DNA of 64,000 nt from Pseudidiomarina insulisalsae (lineage in GTDB: Bacteria; Pseudomonadota; Gammaproteobacteria; Enterobacterales; Alteromonadaceae): NCBI RefSeq assembly GCF_003987065.1, contig NZ_PIPY01000003.1:62001-126000 (forward strand). The letters run 5' to 3'. Positions 57,712 to 64,000 of this stretch are shown one piece after another. The position numbers and the translations under genes were made by a program. Each line of letters starts with the position of its first letter. Positions within the stretch are counted from its first letter, which is position 1. A model generated the notes under the pieces. That model was not told where the DNA came from, ran no database searches, and saw only the letters and a program-made list of their open reading frames with translations.

Positions 57712-57730
57712 AGCAGGGGCTGCCCCTGCT
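57712..57730. repeat. G/C-rich palindrome (9-bp arms) at the end of the DUF885 gene
   Basis: AGCAGGGGC-T-GCCCCTGCT; the two last bases belong to the DUF885 stop codon (57729-57731). Same GGGGC-W-GCCCC core as the other copies. Confidence 0.85.
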
Positions 57731-59513
57731 ATGTTTGCGAGTTGATCCAGGTGCGGATTTCGGTCTCGAGGACATCAAGCGGAATACTACCGTTCTTCAG
57801 AATCTGGTAATGAAATTCTCTGATGTCGAATTTGCCGCCCAAGATTTGCTCAGCTTCACGGCGCAAGGAGCGGATCAGCATTTCACCAAGCTTGTAGGAA
57901 AGCGCCTGACCAGGCCAGGTGATGTAGCGGTCAATTTCGGTGCGCACGTTATGCAGGCTCAGCGCGGTATTGGAAGCCATGAAATCCATAGCCTCTTCAC
58001 GAGTCCAGCCCATGGCGTGCATGCCGGTGTCCACTACCAGACGTGCCGCGCGCCACATTTCATAGCTCAAACGGCCGAAGTTGCTGTAAGGGTCCTGGTA
58101 AAAACCAGCTTCTAACCCCAGCCATTCGGAATATAGTCCCCAGCCTTCACCAAACGCAGAAATATAGGTACGCTGACGATAAGAGGGCACGCCCTCCATT
58201 TCACCCGCCAAAGCGTTTTGTAAGTGGTGGCCAGGCACCGCTTCGTGCAGCGTCAGCGCTTCGAGCTGATACAGCGGGCGACGATCAAGCGCATAGGTAT
58301 TGACCCAGTAGAAGCCCGCACGGTCGTCGCGGTTGGTGCCCGCGTAGCGGCCAGTGGTGTACTTGGGCGCAATTTCAGAGGGCACCGGCGCCACGCCATA
58401 AGGCTTGCGTGGCAGCAACTTGAAGAACTTCGGCAGCTCGCCATCCATGCGTTTGGAAATATACGAGGCTTCTTTCAGTAGTTCTTCGGCTGTTTCAGGG
58501 TAAAACCGCGGATCGGTACGTAAGAACTCGACAAACTCGTCGAAACTGCCAGCGAAGCCGGTGCTATCAATCACCTCTTCCATCTCCGCACGAATGCGCG
58601 CAACTTCCGCCAGACCGCGTTCGTGAATCTGCTGCGGGGTCAGTGACAAGGTGGTGAAGTGCTCAATGCGGTTTTGATAATAGGCCATGCCGTTCGGCAA
58701 TTCAGAGGCGCCGACCGACTCGCGACAATTTGGCAAATACTCCATCACCATAAAATCAAAATACTGCTGGTAAGCAGGAATCACTGCGTCGTCAATCACC
58801 TGCGCGGCCTGTGTCTGCAATTCGGCCCACTGCGCGTCACTAACAAAGTTAGGTTGCTTCAATAAGGGTTGAAAAAACACGCTGTCACGTGGGTCTTGCA
58901 CAATGAACGCGGCAATACTGTCTTCGAAACCAACCATCGCCGCCTTGGGCTGAGTGTAACCGGTGGCGAGCCCGCGCTCGAGCCAGGCGGTCTGCTCAGC
59001 CATGTAGCGTGGCACGGTCGCCAGTTTGGCAACATAATTCTGGTAATCCTCGTAGCTACGCAAGGCAGTATTTCGCACCATGAACGACAGCGAGCTATGG
59101 AAGCCGCCTTCCGCGTTTAAAGGCATGTAATGTTCATTGAAGTCATAAGAGTCGACGTCATTTTGCAAACGATAGGTCAGCATGCGCCAGTTAATATATT
59201 GCTGGCGTGACAAGGCGTCGGTGTCGATTGCGTGCAGTTCCTGAAGCCAGGCGCGCTGCTGCTCAGCGCGCGCAGCCACTGCTTCAGGGGTCATAGATGG
59301 CAGTGCGGTATCGGAATCTTCACTGCCCACAGGGTTTTGCATGCCTTCCCAGACGCGTTCCGCTACTTGGGTAAAGCGTTGGTCTTCGCTTTGCGTGGTA
59401 GCTTGCACCGCGGTGCCCTGGTTTGAAGTGCCAGATGTCGCGGCACAGCCGCCCAGGAACATGGCCAGAGAGGCAGCCACTAAAGTAGTTGTAAAACGCT
59501 GTGGTGATCCCAT
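57729..59513 (-). CDS. DUF885 family lipoprotein, probable zinc metallopeptidase
   Basis: 594 residues from ATG 59513 (GCGGAG upstream); the longer frame to 59549 is less likely. Lipoprotein signal with lipobox FLGGC (Cys at about 22). The DUF885 domain contains HEAVPGHHLQNALAGE, an HExxxxHH-type zinc motif, and GEGWGLYSEWLGLE, typical of this peptidase-like family related to M2/M32. Substrate unknown; several members are secreted dipeptidases or carboxypeptidases. Divergent from the DyP peroxidase gene. The 3' end runs into a G/C-rich palindrome. Confidence 0.88.
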   Translation of the reverse strand: MGSPQRFTTTLVAASLAMFLGGCAATSGTSNQGTAVQATTQSEDQRFTQVAERVWEGMQNPVGSEDSDTALPSMTPEAVAARAEQQRAWLQELHAIDTDALSRQQYINWRMLTYRLQNDVDSYDFNEHYMPLNAEGGFHSSLSFMVRNTALRSYEDYQNYVAKLATVPRYMAEQTAWLERGLATGYTQPKAAMVGFEDSIAAFIVQDPRDSVFFQPLLKQPNFVSDAQWAELQTQAAQVIDDAVIPAYQQYFDFMVMEYLPNCRESVGASELPNGMAYYQNRIEHFTTLSLTPQQIHERGLAEVARIRAEMEEVIDSTGFAGSFDEFVEFLRTDPRFYPETAEELLKEASYISKRMDGELPKFFKLLPRKPYGVAPVPSEIAPKYTTGRYAGTNRDDRAGFYWVNTYALDRRPLYQLEALTLHEAVPGHHLQNALAGEMEGVPSYRQRTYISAFGEGWGLYSEWLGLEAGFYQDPYSNFGRLSYEMWRAARLVVDTGMHAMGWTREEAMDFMASNTALSLHNVRTEIDRYITWPGQALSYKLGEMLIRSLRREAEQILGGKFDIREFHYQILKNGSIPLDVLETEIRTWINSQT

Positions 59514-59666
59514 AATAACTCCGCTTAAATTCTGATTTTTTTCGTACAATTTTTGCTAAACTGGCAAGCATTTACTAAAAGGCATTGTATGCCAGTGAGC
59601 AGGTAGCGCAAGCCGCTTGCGACCAAGCCGCTAACTTCCTAGAGCAATAACCAGCAGAGGACACGC

Positions 59667-60581
59667 ATGGCACAAGCGCAAAAAGGCATTTATGCCGAAC
59701 CTAACCTGCATGGCTTGACCTTGTTACTCAACGTAATGACCGACGATGTCGACAACATGCGTCGTAAGCTTGCGCGTATCCCGACCCTTTTAGAAGAGCT
59801 TGATGAGAGATTTTCCGAAGCTTTACTTAGCGGCTATATTGCCATCGGCAGCGATTACTGGGACATCATTTATCCTGACGAGCGCCCACCGCAACTGGGT
59901 CACTTTCCGGACTTACGCGATGCCGATCGCCAGGCGCCGCGCGAGCCGGTTGATTTATTGCTGACCGTGCGCTCCGACCGCTTTGACGTCAACTATCACA
60001 GTGCCCGCGCTATTTTAGAGTGGTTTGGCCATGACGTTGAATTGACCGATCAGATTCCAACGTTTCGCTTCATGGACGGACGCGATCTGACCGGGTTTAT
60101 TGATGCGCCAGAGAACCCCCGTGGCATTCGCAGACGCCAACTTGCGCTGATTCAGGCCGACGACGACCCGGTATTCGCAGGTGGCAGCTATCTGTTCGTG
60201 CAAAAGTTTCGTCACGACTTGCGACGTTGGGAGCAACTAACTCAGGAAATGCAGGAGTTTGTGATTGGCCGGAAGAAGCTGACCGGCGAGCGCATCAGTG
60301 AAGCGGTGCTGCAAATGGTCACGCATACGCAAAAAGCGCGGATGCAGGACGATCAGGAGCAACCCATTCAGATGTTACGGCAGAATATGCCATGGGGCGA
60401 TATGCGTGAGCAAGGCTTACTGGCGATGTACTTCAGCGCCCAGCCCCGCGACGTGGTGCATTGGCTGAAACGTCGTTATTATGCCGACGAGCAGGGCGAC
60501 TACGACCCCTTACTGGACTATACCGAAGCAGTCAGCAACGCCGCGTATTTTGTGCCTTCCGTAGAGTTCCTGGCGAAGTAG
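59667..60581 (+). CDS. DyP-type heme peroxidase
   Basis: 304 residues, dye-decolorising peroxidase. Catalytic Asp146 sits in GFIDAPENP; the family motif is GxxDG, so here the second Gly is Ala. Proximal heme ligand is probably His220 (VTHTQKA); distal Arg in RQNMPWGD. No Tat or Sec signal and no encapsulin-targeting tail (ends VEFLAK), so it should be cytosolic. Usual length for the P/B class. GCAGAGGAC precedes the ATG. The TAG stop belongs to a REP repeat that is split by the IS110-type element. Confidence 0.9.
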   Translation: MAQAQKGIYAEPNLHGLTLLLNVMTDDVDNMRRKLARIPTLLEELDERFSEALLSGYIAIGSDYWDIIYPDERPPQLGHFPDLRDADRQAPREPVDLLLTVRSDRFDVNYHSARAILEWFGHDVELTDQIPTFRFMDGRDLTGFIDAPENPRGIRRRQLALIQADDDPVFAGGSYLFVQKFRHDLRRWEQLTQEMQEFVIGRKKLTGERISEAVLQMVTHTQKARMQDDQEQPIQMLRQNMPWGDMREQGLLAMYFSAQPRDVVHWLKRRYYADEQGDYDPLLDYTEAVSNAAYFVPSVEFLAK

Positions 60582-60585
60582 CCCG
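60578..60585 (+). repeat. REP-like palindrome, copy 5, left part
   Basis: GTAGCCCG; completed by 61982-61996 on the other side of the insertion sequence. Joining the two restores a full 23-bp element identical to copy 2. Confidence 0.85.
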
Positions 60586-60592
60586 ATGTGAT

Positions 60593-60605
60593 GGTCTCCT
60601 CCAAC
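60593..60605 (+). repeat. IS subterminal inverted repeat, left
   Basis: GGTCTCCTCCAAC, exact reverse complement of 61962-61974. Also complementary over 12 bases to 60651-60662, which holds the transposase ribosome-binding site. Confidence 0.9.
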
Positions 60606-60650
60606 AATACGGCATCGCAATGTGCCAAAATAATACGTGATTATTTACAT

Positions 60651-60662
60651 GTTGGAGGAGAC
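60651..60662 (+). promoter_or_regulatory. Transposase ribosome-binding site within an inverted-repeat copy
   Basis: GTTGGAGGAGAC repeats the terminal sequence and contains GGAGGAG, ending four bases before the ATG at 60667. In RNA reading in from upstream it can pair with the left repeat and hide the site. Confidence 0.65.
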
Positions 60663-60666
60663 ACAG

Positions 60667-61697
60667 ATGACTATTGTAACCCGAATCGGACTGGATTTGG
60701 CAAAAGAAGTTTTTCAGGTGCATGCAGTTGATGCGCAGGATGAAAAAATTACCAACAAGCAGATCAAGCGTAAAGATTTGCTGCAGTGGTTTGCCAGGTT
60801 AGAGCGCAGTGACGATTGTCTGGTCGCGATGGAAGCCTGTGGGAGCAGTCATCACTGGCGTCGCGAGTTGGAGAAGTTAGGGTATCGTACGATGGCGATA
60901 CCACCGGCGTACGTAAAACCCTATGTGCGCACCAACAAGAACGACGCGAATGATGCGCGAGCGATTTGCGAAGCAGCCAGTCGGCCAGGCATGCCGACAG
61001 TACGGCTGAAAACGGTGGCTGAGCAAGACGCGATGATGCTGATAAAGCAACGTGATGGGTTAGTACGGGAGCGCACGCGGCAAGTCAATCGCATTCGCGA
61101 CAACTCAGTGAGTACGGTATTTTCATCGGCCAGGGCATTCGTACATTGCGCCGTAAGTTGCCGGAGATTTTAGAAGACGCTGAGAACGGTTTGGAAGCAC
61201 TTGGCCGTTCATTGGTGCAGCTCTCGTACGATTATATTGTCGGCATTGATGCTCAGATTGAACTGTACGAGAACAAGATAAAAGCGCTTGCGCAAAGTAG
61301 CTCTCAGGCACAACGTTTACAGACTGCGCCGGGCATTGGTCCGATAACAGCGATGACGCTGATAGCGCAGCTGGGCGACATGAGGCAGTTTGCCCATGCC
61401 AGAAGTGCTTCGGAGTATTTAGGCGTGGTGCCAAGGCAGTTTAGTAGCGGTGGCAAAACGGTACTTGGCGGTATCAGTAAACGTGGTAATAGCCAGTTAA
61501 GAAGCTTACTCATTCATGGTGCACGCTCGGTGATACGTGTCGCCAAAGGCAAGGACGACAAGTTCAGTCGCTGGGCAGTGAGTGTCGCCGAAAGACGTGG
61601 CAACAATGTGGCTGCGGTGGCGGTTGCCAATAAGCTGTTACGCATTGCCTGGGCCATGCAAACTAAAGAGCAGGATTATCGAGCGATGGCTGCGTAA
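60667..61697 (+). pseudogene. IS110-family transposase, frameshifted
   Basis: Two overlapping frames: residues from ATG 60667 to about 61099 cover the N-terminal DEDD RuvC-like domain (GLDLAKEVFQVH, VAMEACGSSHHW, TNKNDANDARAI); the rest, from about 61100 to the stop at 61697, is in the next frame and includes the C-terminal domain with APGIGPITAMTLIAQLGD and the catalytic serine region GNSQLRSLLIHGA. Inserting one base at the GCGA near 61098 (restoring RGQLSEYGIFIG) joins them. So a single deletion has broken an otherwise complete gene of about 343 codons. Programmed frameshifting is not known in this family and no slippery heptamer is seen. Confidence 0.9.
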
Positions 61698-61961
61698 GTC
61701 GTCGCAGAGATTTAACAAGGTAAACCCTGAAAGAAAAACGTAGGTACTACAACAACGATTGTGAATTAAAACTGATGGTAAACGAGTCATCCTGCATGGC
61801 GTGAGACCGATGAACTGCAGTCATTTTATGACGTTAGCCCGATAGGCCACACCATGCGCGGATTACATCAAGGCCCCACAATGAGCTAAAAATGAATACA
61901 TTGTGAATTGAGGCCGAATATACGAACGCAACTTCGCTTACTACCGGTTTTAACTTGCAAA
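61698..61961 (+). ncRNA. Candidate guide RNA (seekRNA/bridge RNA) region of the IS
   Basis: 264 bp without a gene between transposase stop and right inverted repeat. IS1111 elements carry their guide RNA here. Local pairing is visible, for example CACAATG (61876-61882) with CATTGTG (61899-61905), but the target- and donor-binding loops were not identified. Location only. Confidence 0.45.
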
Positions 61962-61974
61962 GTTGGAGGAGACC
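61962..61974 (-). repeat. IS subterminal inverted repeat, right
   Basis: GTTGGAGGAGACC, exact complement of the left repeat at 60593-60605. Confidence 0.9.
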
Positions 61975-61981
61975 ATATACG

Positions 61982-61996
61982 TAGTTCTACTACGGG
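61982..61996 (+). repeat. REP-like palindrome, copy 5, right part
   Basis: TAGTTCTACTACGGG, continuing GTAGCCCG at 60578-60585. See the IS entry. Confidence 0.85.
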
Positions 61997-62032
61997 GGAA
62001 GCCATCCACCACCGCGAAAGGTTATCGTTTAC

Positions 62033-62055
62033 CCCGCAGTAGAACTGCGGGCTAC
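62033..62055 (-). repeat. REP-like palindrome, copy 6 (inverted, before argR end)
   Basis: On the minus strand GTAGC head then CCGCAG/CTGCGG arms around TTCTA: compensatory T-to-C and A-to-G changes keep the stem. With copy 5 it forms an inverted pair, like the BIME arrangement of REP elements. Confidence 0.9.
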
Positions 62056-62067
62056 CACCTACAACCG

Positions 62068-62535
62068 CTACCCAACGTTCTCAAACAGCTCGCGAACTTT
62101 CTCCAAAGTAAAATCGATGTCGGACACTTTCACCGGCGCAATAAAAATCGTGTCATCACCGGCAATGGTTCCTAGCACGCCTTCCTTCTTACCGACCGAG
62201 TCAAGCAGTCGGGCAATCAGTTGCGCAGCACCCGGGGAGGTGCGAATAATGACCATCACGTCGTTGTGTTGAATGTCAAAAACCAGTTGCGACAAAGGCG
62301 CGCGGGTAGAGGGGATGCCAAGCTCTGGTGGCAGGCAATACACCATCTCCTGACGCGCGTTGCGCGTGCGCACCGCACCATATTTACTTAGCAACCGTGA
62401 TACTTTCGACTGACTGATATTGTCAAAACCACGCTCTTTCATCGCATCGACAATTTCGCCTTGAGAGCCATAGCGCTCCTCTTTCAGCAGCGCTTTAAAA
62501 GTATCAATCATTGCATCGGATTTAGAATTTGCCAT
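62068..62535 (-). CDS. argR: Arginine repressor ArgR
   Basis: 155 residues. N-terminal winged helix binding ARG boxes ([21 protein letters not shown], then [20 protein letters not shown]) and C-terminal hexamerisation and L-arginine-binding domain with [13 protein letters not shown] (paired aspartates). Represses arginine biosynthesis when arginine is abundant and activates catabolism in some species. Divergent from mdh, the conserved gammaproteobacterial arrangement. I could not find a clear ARG box (TGAAT-N8-ATTCA type) in front of it. Confidence 0.96.
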   Translation of the reverse strand: MANSKSDAMIDTFKALLKEERYGSQGEIVDAMKERGFDNISQSKVSRLLSKYGAVRTRNARQEMVYCLPPELGIPSTRAPLSQLVFDIQHNDVMVIIRTSPGAAQLIARLLDSVGKKEGVLGTIAGDDTIFIAPVKVSDIDFTLEKVRELFENVG

Positions 62536-62602
62536 GGGTGCACGCTACCTTATTGTCATAGTTTCTGAACGCTCCGCCAAAAGATAAAAGCCAGTCTATC
62601 GT

Positions 62603-62656
62603 AAAACCGTCAAAACGCCTAGCAAGCCCCTGTCAGGTTGTAATTTAGACGGTTTT
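62603..62656. promoter_or_regulatory. Inverted repeat in the argR/mdh intergenic region
   Basis: AAAACCGTC (62603-62611) and GACGGTTTT (62648-62656), perfect 9-bp arms 36 bp apart, in the 173-bp divergent promoter region. Could be a regulator site for either gene; the factor is unknown. It is not a match to ARG box or ArcA consensus that I can recognise. Confidence 0.4.
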
Positions 62657-62708
62657 GCAGTAGGCTTTCGGCACTAAAAATTTCCCTAACAACTGGATGG
62701 AGTCTGAG

Positions 62709-63641
62709 ATGAAAGTTGCAGTTTTAGGTGCAGCTGGCGGTATCGGCCAAGCACTATCATTACTTTTGAAAACCCAATTACCTGCTGGTTCTGAGTTAGC
62801 GCTGTATGACGTGGCGCCGGTCGTACCAGGTGTTGCTGTTGATCTCAGCCATATTCCGACTGCCGTGAATGTGAAAGGCTACGGCAAAGAAGATCTGGCT
62901 CCTGCGCTGGTCGGTGCTGATATCGTTCTGATCCCTGCTGGCGTACCACGTAAGCCAGGCATGGATCGCTCAGACCTGTTCAACATTAACGCTGGCATCA
63001 TTGCTAACCTGATTGAAGCGATTGCGGATAACTGTCCGAAAGCCTGCATTGGCGTAATCACCAACCCGGTGAACACCACGGTTGCTATCGCTAAGCGCGT
63101 ACTCGAGAAAAAAGGCGTCTATGACAAGAACAAACTGTTCGGTGTCACCACCCTTGACGTCATCCGCGCAGAAACCTTCGTTGCTGAAATTCACGGTAAA
63201 AACCCTGCCGAAGTGAATGTTCCGGTGATTGGCGGCCACAGCGGCACGACCATTCTGCCATTGTTGTCACAAACTGGTCTGAGCTTCACTGACGAGCAAA
63301 TCGAGCAACTGACGCATCGCATTCAAAACGCGGGCACTGAAGTGGTTGAAGCAAAAGCCGGCGGCGGCTCTGCAACCCTTTCCATGGGTCAGGCAGCAGC
63401 ACGTTTCTGCTTGTCATTAGTAAAAGCGCTGGAAGGCGACAATAGCGTCGTTGAGTGCACTTACGTTGAAACCGATGGTAAAGACGCATTGTTCTTCGCT
63501 CACCCGGTTCGTCTTGGCAAGAATGGCGTGGAAGAAATTCTGTCTTACGGCGAATTAAGCGACTTCGAAGAAAACGCTAAGAAGTCCATGCTGGATGGCC
63601 TGAAAAAAGACATCCAGACCGGTCTGGACTTTGTGAAGTAA
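62709..63641 (+). CDS. mdh: Malate dehydrogenase
   Basis: 310 residues from ATG 62709, which has TGGAGTCTGAG upstream; an ATG 12 bases earlier is in frame but would overlap that site. NAD-dependent TCA enzyme, E. coli-type. NAD-binding [20 protein letters not shown], substrate arginines in [15 protein letters not shown], catalytic His in [15 protein letters not shown], and the [12 protein letters not shown] segment. Complete and standard. Followed by a strong terminator. Confidence 0.97.
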   Translation: MKVAVLGAAGGIGQALSLLLKTQLPAGSELALYDVAPVVPGVAVDLSHIPTAVNVKGYGKEDLAPALVGADIVLIPAGVPRKPGMDRSDLFNINAGIIANLIEAIADNCPKACIGVITNPVNTTVAIAKRVLEKKGVYDKNKLFGVTTLDVIRAETFVAEIHGKNPAEVNVPVIGGHSGTTILPLLSQTGLSFTDEQIEQLTHRIQNAGTEVVEAKAGGGSATLSMGQAAARFCLSLVKALEGDNSVVECTYVETDGKDALFFAHPVRLGKNGVEEILSYGELSDFEENAKKSMLDGLKKDIQTGLDFVK

Positions 63642-63663
63642 GTCACACTCCGACCAGTATCGT

Positions 63664-63699
63664 AACGCCGGGTCAGCTGTCACAGCGCCCGGCGTTTTG
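63664..63699 (+). terminator. Rho-independent terminator after mdh
   Basis: AACGCCGGG (63664-63672) pairs with CCCGGCGTT (63688-63696), loop of 15 bases, then TT before GC; short T-run. Confidence 0.85.
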
Positions 63700-63741
63700 C
63701 TATCAGGGTCAATTATCAACGGGCGAAAGGTTCCCACAGTC

Positions 63742-64000
63742 ATGCAACTGCTAGGTCTTGATATTCCTGTCAGCCGCCGGGCCCTGTTGCCAACGGCAAG
63801 CGTCATGTTGTTATTAACGCTCATCATGCTGCTTCCTGAGGCGATACGCGACGAATTAAAGCTCGATCGGCAGAGCGCACTACGGGGCGAGCAGTTGTGG
63901 CAGCTTATCACCGGGCAACTCGTGCATCATAGCTGGCCGCACCTTGGCCTGAATTTGCTGGGCCTGTTGGTTTGCTGGGCACTGTTTATTGATCATCAAC
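63742..64000 (+). CDS. rrtA: Rhombosortase (rhomboid-family intramembrane protease), 5' part
   Basis: First 86 codons from ATG 63742; continues past the edge. Hydrophobic helix at about 12-33, then RGEQLWQLITGQLVHHSWPH with LGLNLLGLLVCWALF: the W-x-L-x-T-G-x-x-V-H-x-x-W-x-H-L-x-x-N pattern of rhombosortases, which process proteins bearing the GlyGly-CTERM tail. The catalytic Ser and His lie in later helices outside the window. Target proteins are not in the window. Confidence 0.8.
   Translation, partial: MQLLGLDIPVSRRALLPTASVMLLLTLIMLLPEAIRDELKLDRQSALRGEQLWQLITGQLVHHSWPHLGLNLLGLLVCWALFIDHQ

Larger units (their letters stand above)
60586..61981 (+). mobile_element. IS110-family element, IS1111-like, inserted in a REP
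   Basis: About 1396 bp. Boundaries come from the REP it interrupts; the last base is ambiguous because G occurs on both sides. A perfect 13-bp subterminal inverted repeat (60593-60605 and 61962-61974) lies 7 bp from each end, which is the mark of the IS1111 subgroup. No target duplication is seen. Contains a frameshifted DEDD transposase gene and about 265 bp of non-coding sequence at the 3' side, where IS1111 elements encode their guide (seek/bridge) RNA. Confidence 0.88.

Noticed and set aside
57408-57745. Small open frames through the palindromes after DUF4870
   Set aside because: They begin inside the DUF4870 gene in other frames and consist of translated repeat; no start or ribosome-binding site.
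61085-61150. Programmed ribosomal frameshift in the transposase
   Set aside because: No slippery heptamer or downstream structure is evident, and IS110 transposases are single frames; a deletion is simpler.

Overview
The window is chromosomal DNA of a gammaproteobacterium. Gene order and protein sequence point to the Alteromonadales, most likely the Idiomarinaceae (inference from synteny; no database was consulted). Coding density is high and G+C looks to be in the mid-50s, with a few A/T-richer patches. I saw no rRNA, tRNA or CRISPR array.

Layout. (1) 1-1674: the 5' part of a membrane CHASE-GGDEF-EAL cyclic-di-GMP protein, running off the left edge. (2) 1818-19778: a complete, canonically ordered division and cell wall (dcw) cluster, mraZ-rsmH-ftsL-ftsI-murE-murF-mraY-murD-ftsW-murG-murC-ddl-ftsQ-ftsA-ftsZ-lpxC, most junctions overlapping by a few bases, with a promoter and MraZ operator in front. 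(3) 19781-25909: dciA (convergent), an M23 peptidase gene where enterics carry secM, secA, mutT, then zapD and coaE on the other strand. (4) 25909-30725: type IV pilus genes pilD-pilC-pilB-pilA, pilA having a long leader that reads as a cyclic-di-GMP-I riboswitch. (5) 30729-40185: nadC, ampD-ampE, and the pyruvate dehydrogenase genes pdhR-aceE-aceF-lpdA with a PdhR operator. (6) 40278-53150: an encapsulated-ferritin-like protein, an M13 peptidase lipoprotein, a copper/silver RND efflux operon (small His/Met/Cys protein, cusB, cusA), a second RND pump with its adaptor and a divergent LysR regulator, and an unknown secreted protein. (7) 53421-60581: acnB, a tubulin-tyrosine-ligase-like ATP-grasp protein, a DUF4870 protein, a DUF885 lipoprotein and a DyP peroxidase. 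(8) 60586-61981: an IS110-family (IS1111-like) element with a frameshifted transposase. (9) 62068-64000: argR, mdh, and the start of a rhombosortase gene.

What stands out is a population of small palindromic repeats. A REP-like element with a GTAG head and CCCGTAG/CTACGGG arms occurs six times: between lpxC and dciA, twice inside the aceF reading frame (both translated as VARSSTTG), at the end of lpdA, and as an inverted pair between the DyP peroxidase and argR genes. The IS sits exactly inside one member of that pair. A second G/C-rich palindrome (GGGGC-W-GCCCC core) and a third A/T-rich one (TGATATT-type) are also scattered; the G/C type is also inside aceF. Several genes take their stop codon from such a repeat.

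The cyclic-di-GMP enzyme and the riboswitch before pilA suggest second-messenger control of pilin expression. The pilA-pilB block is A/T-richer than its surroundings, with edges inside pilC and nadC, which suggests replacement by recombination.
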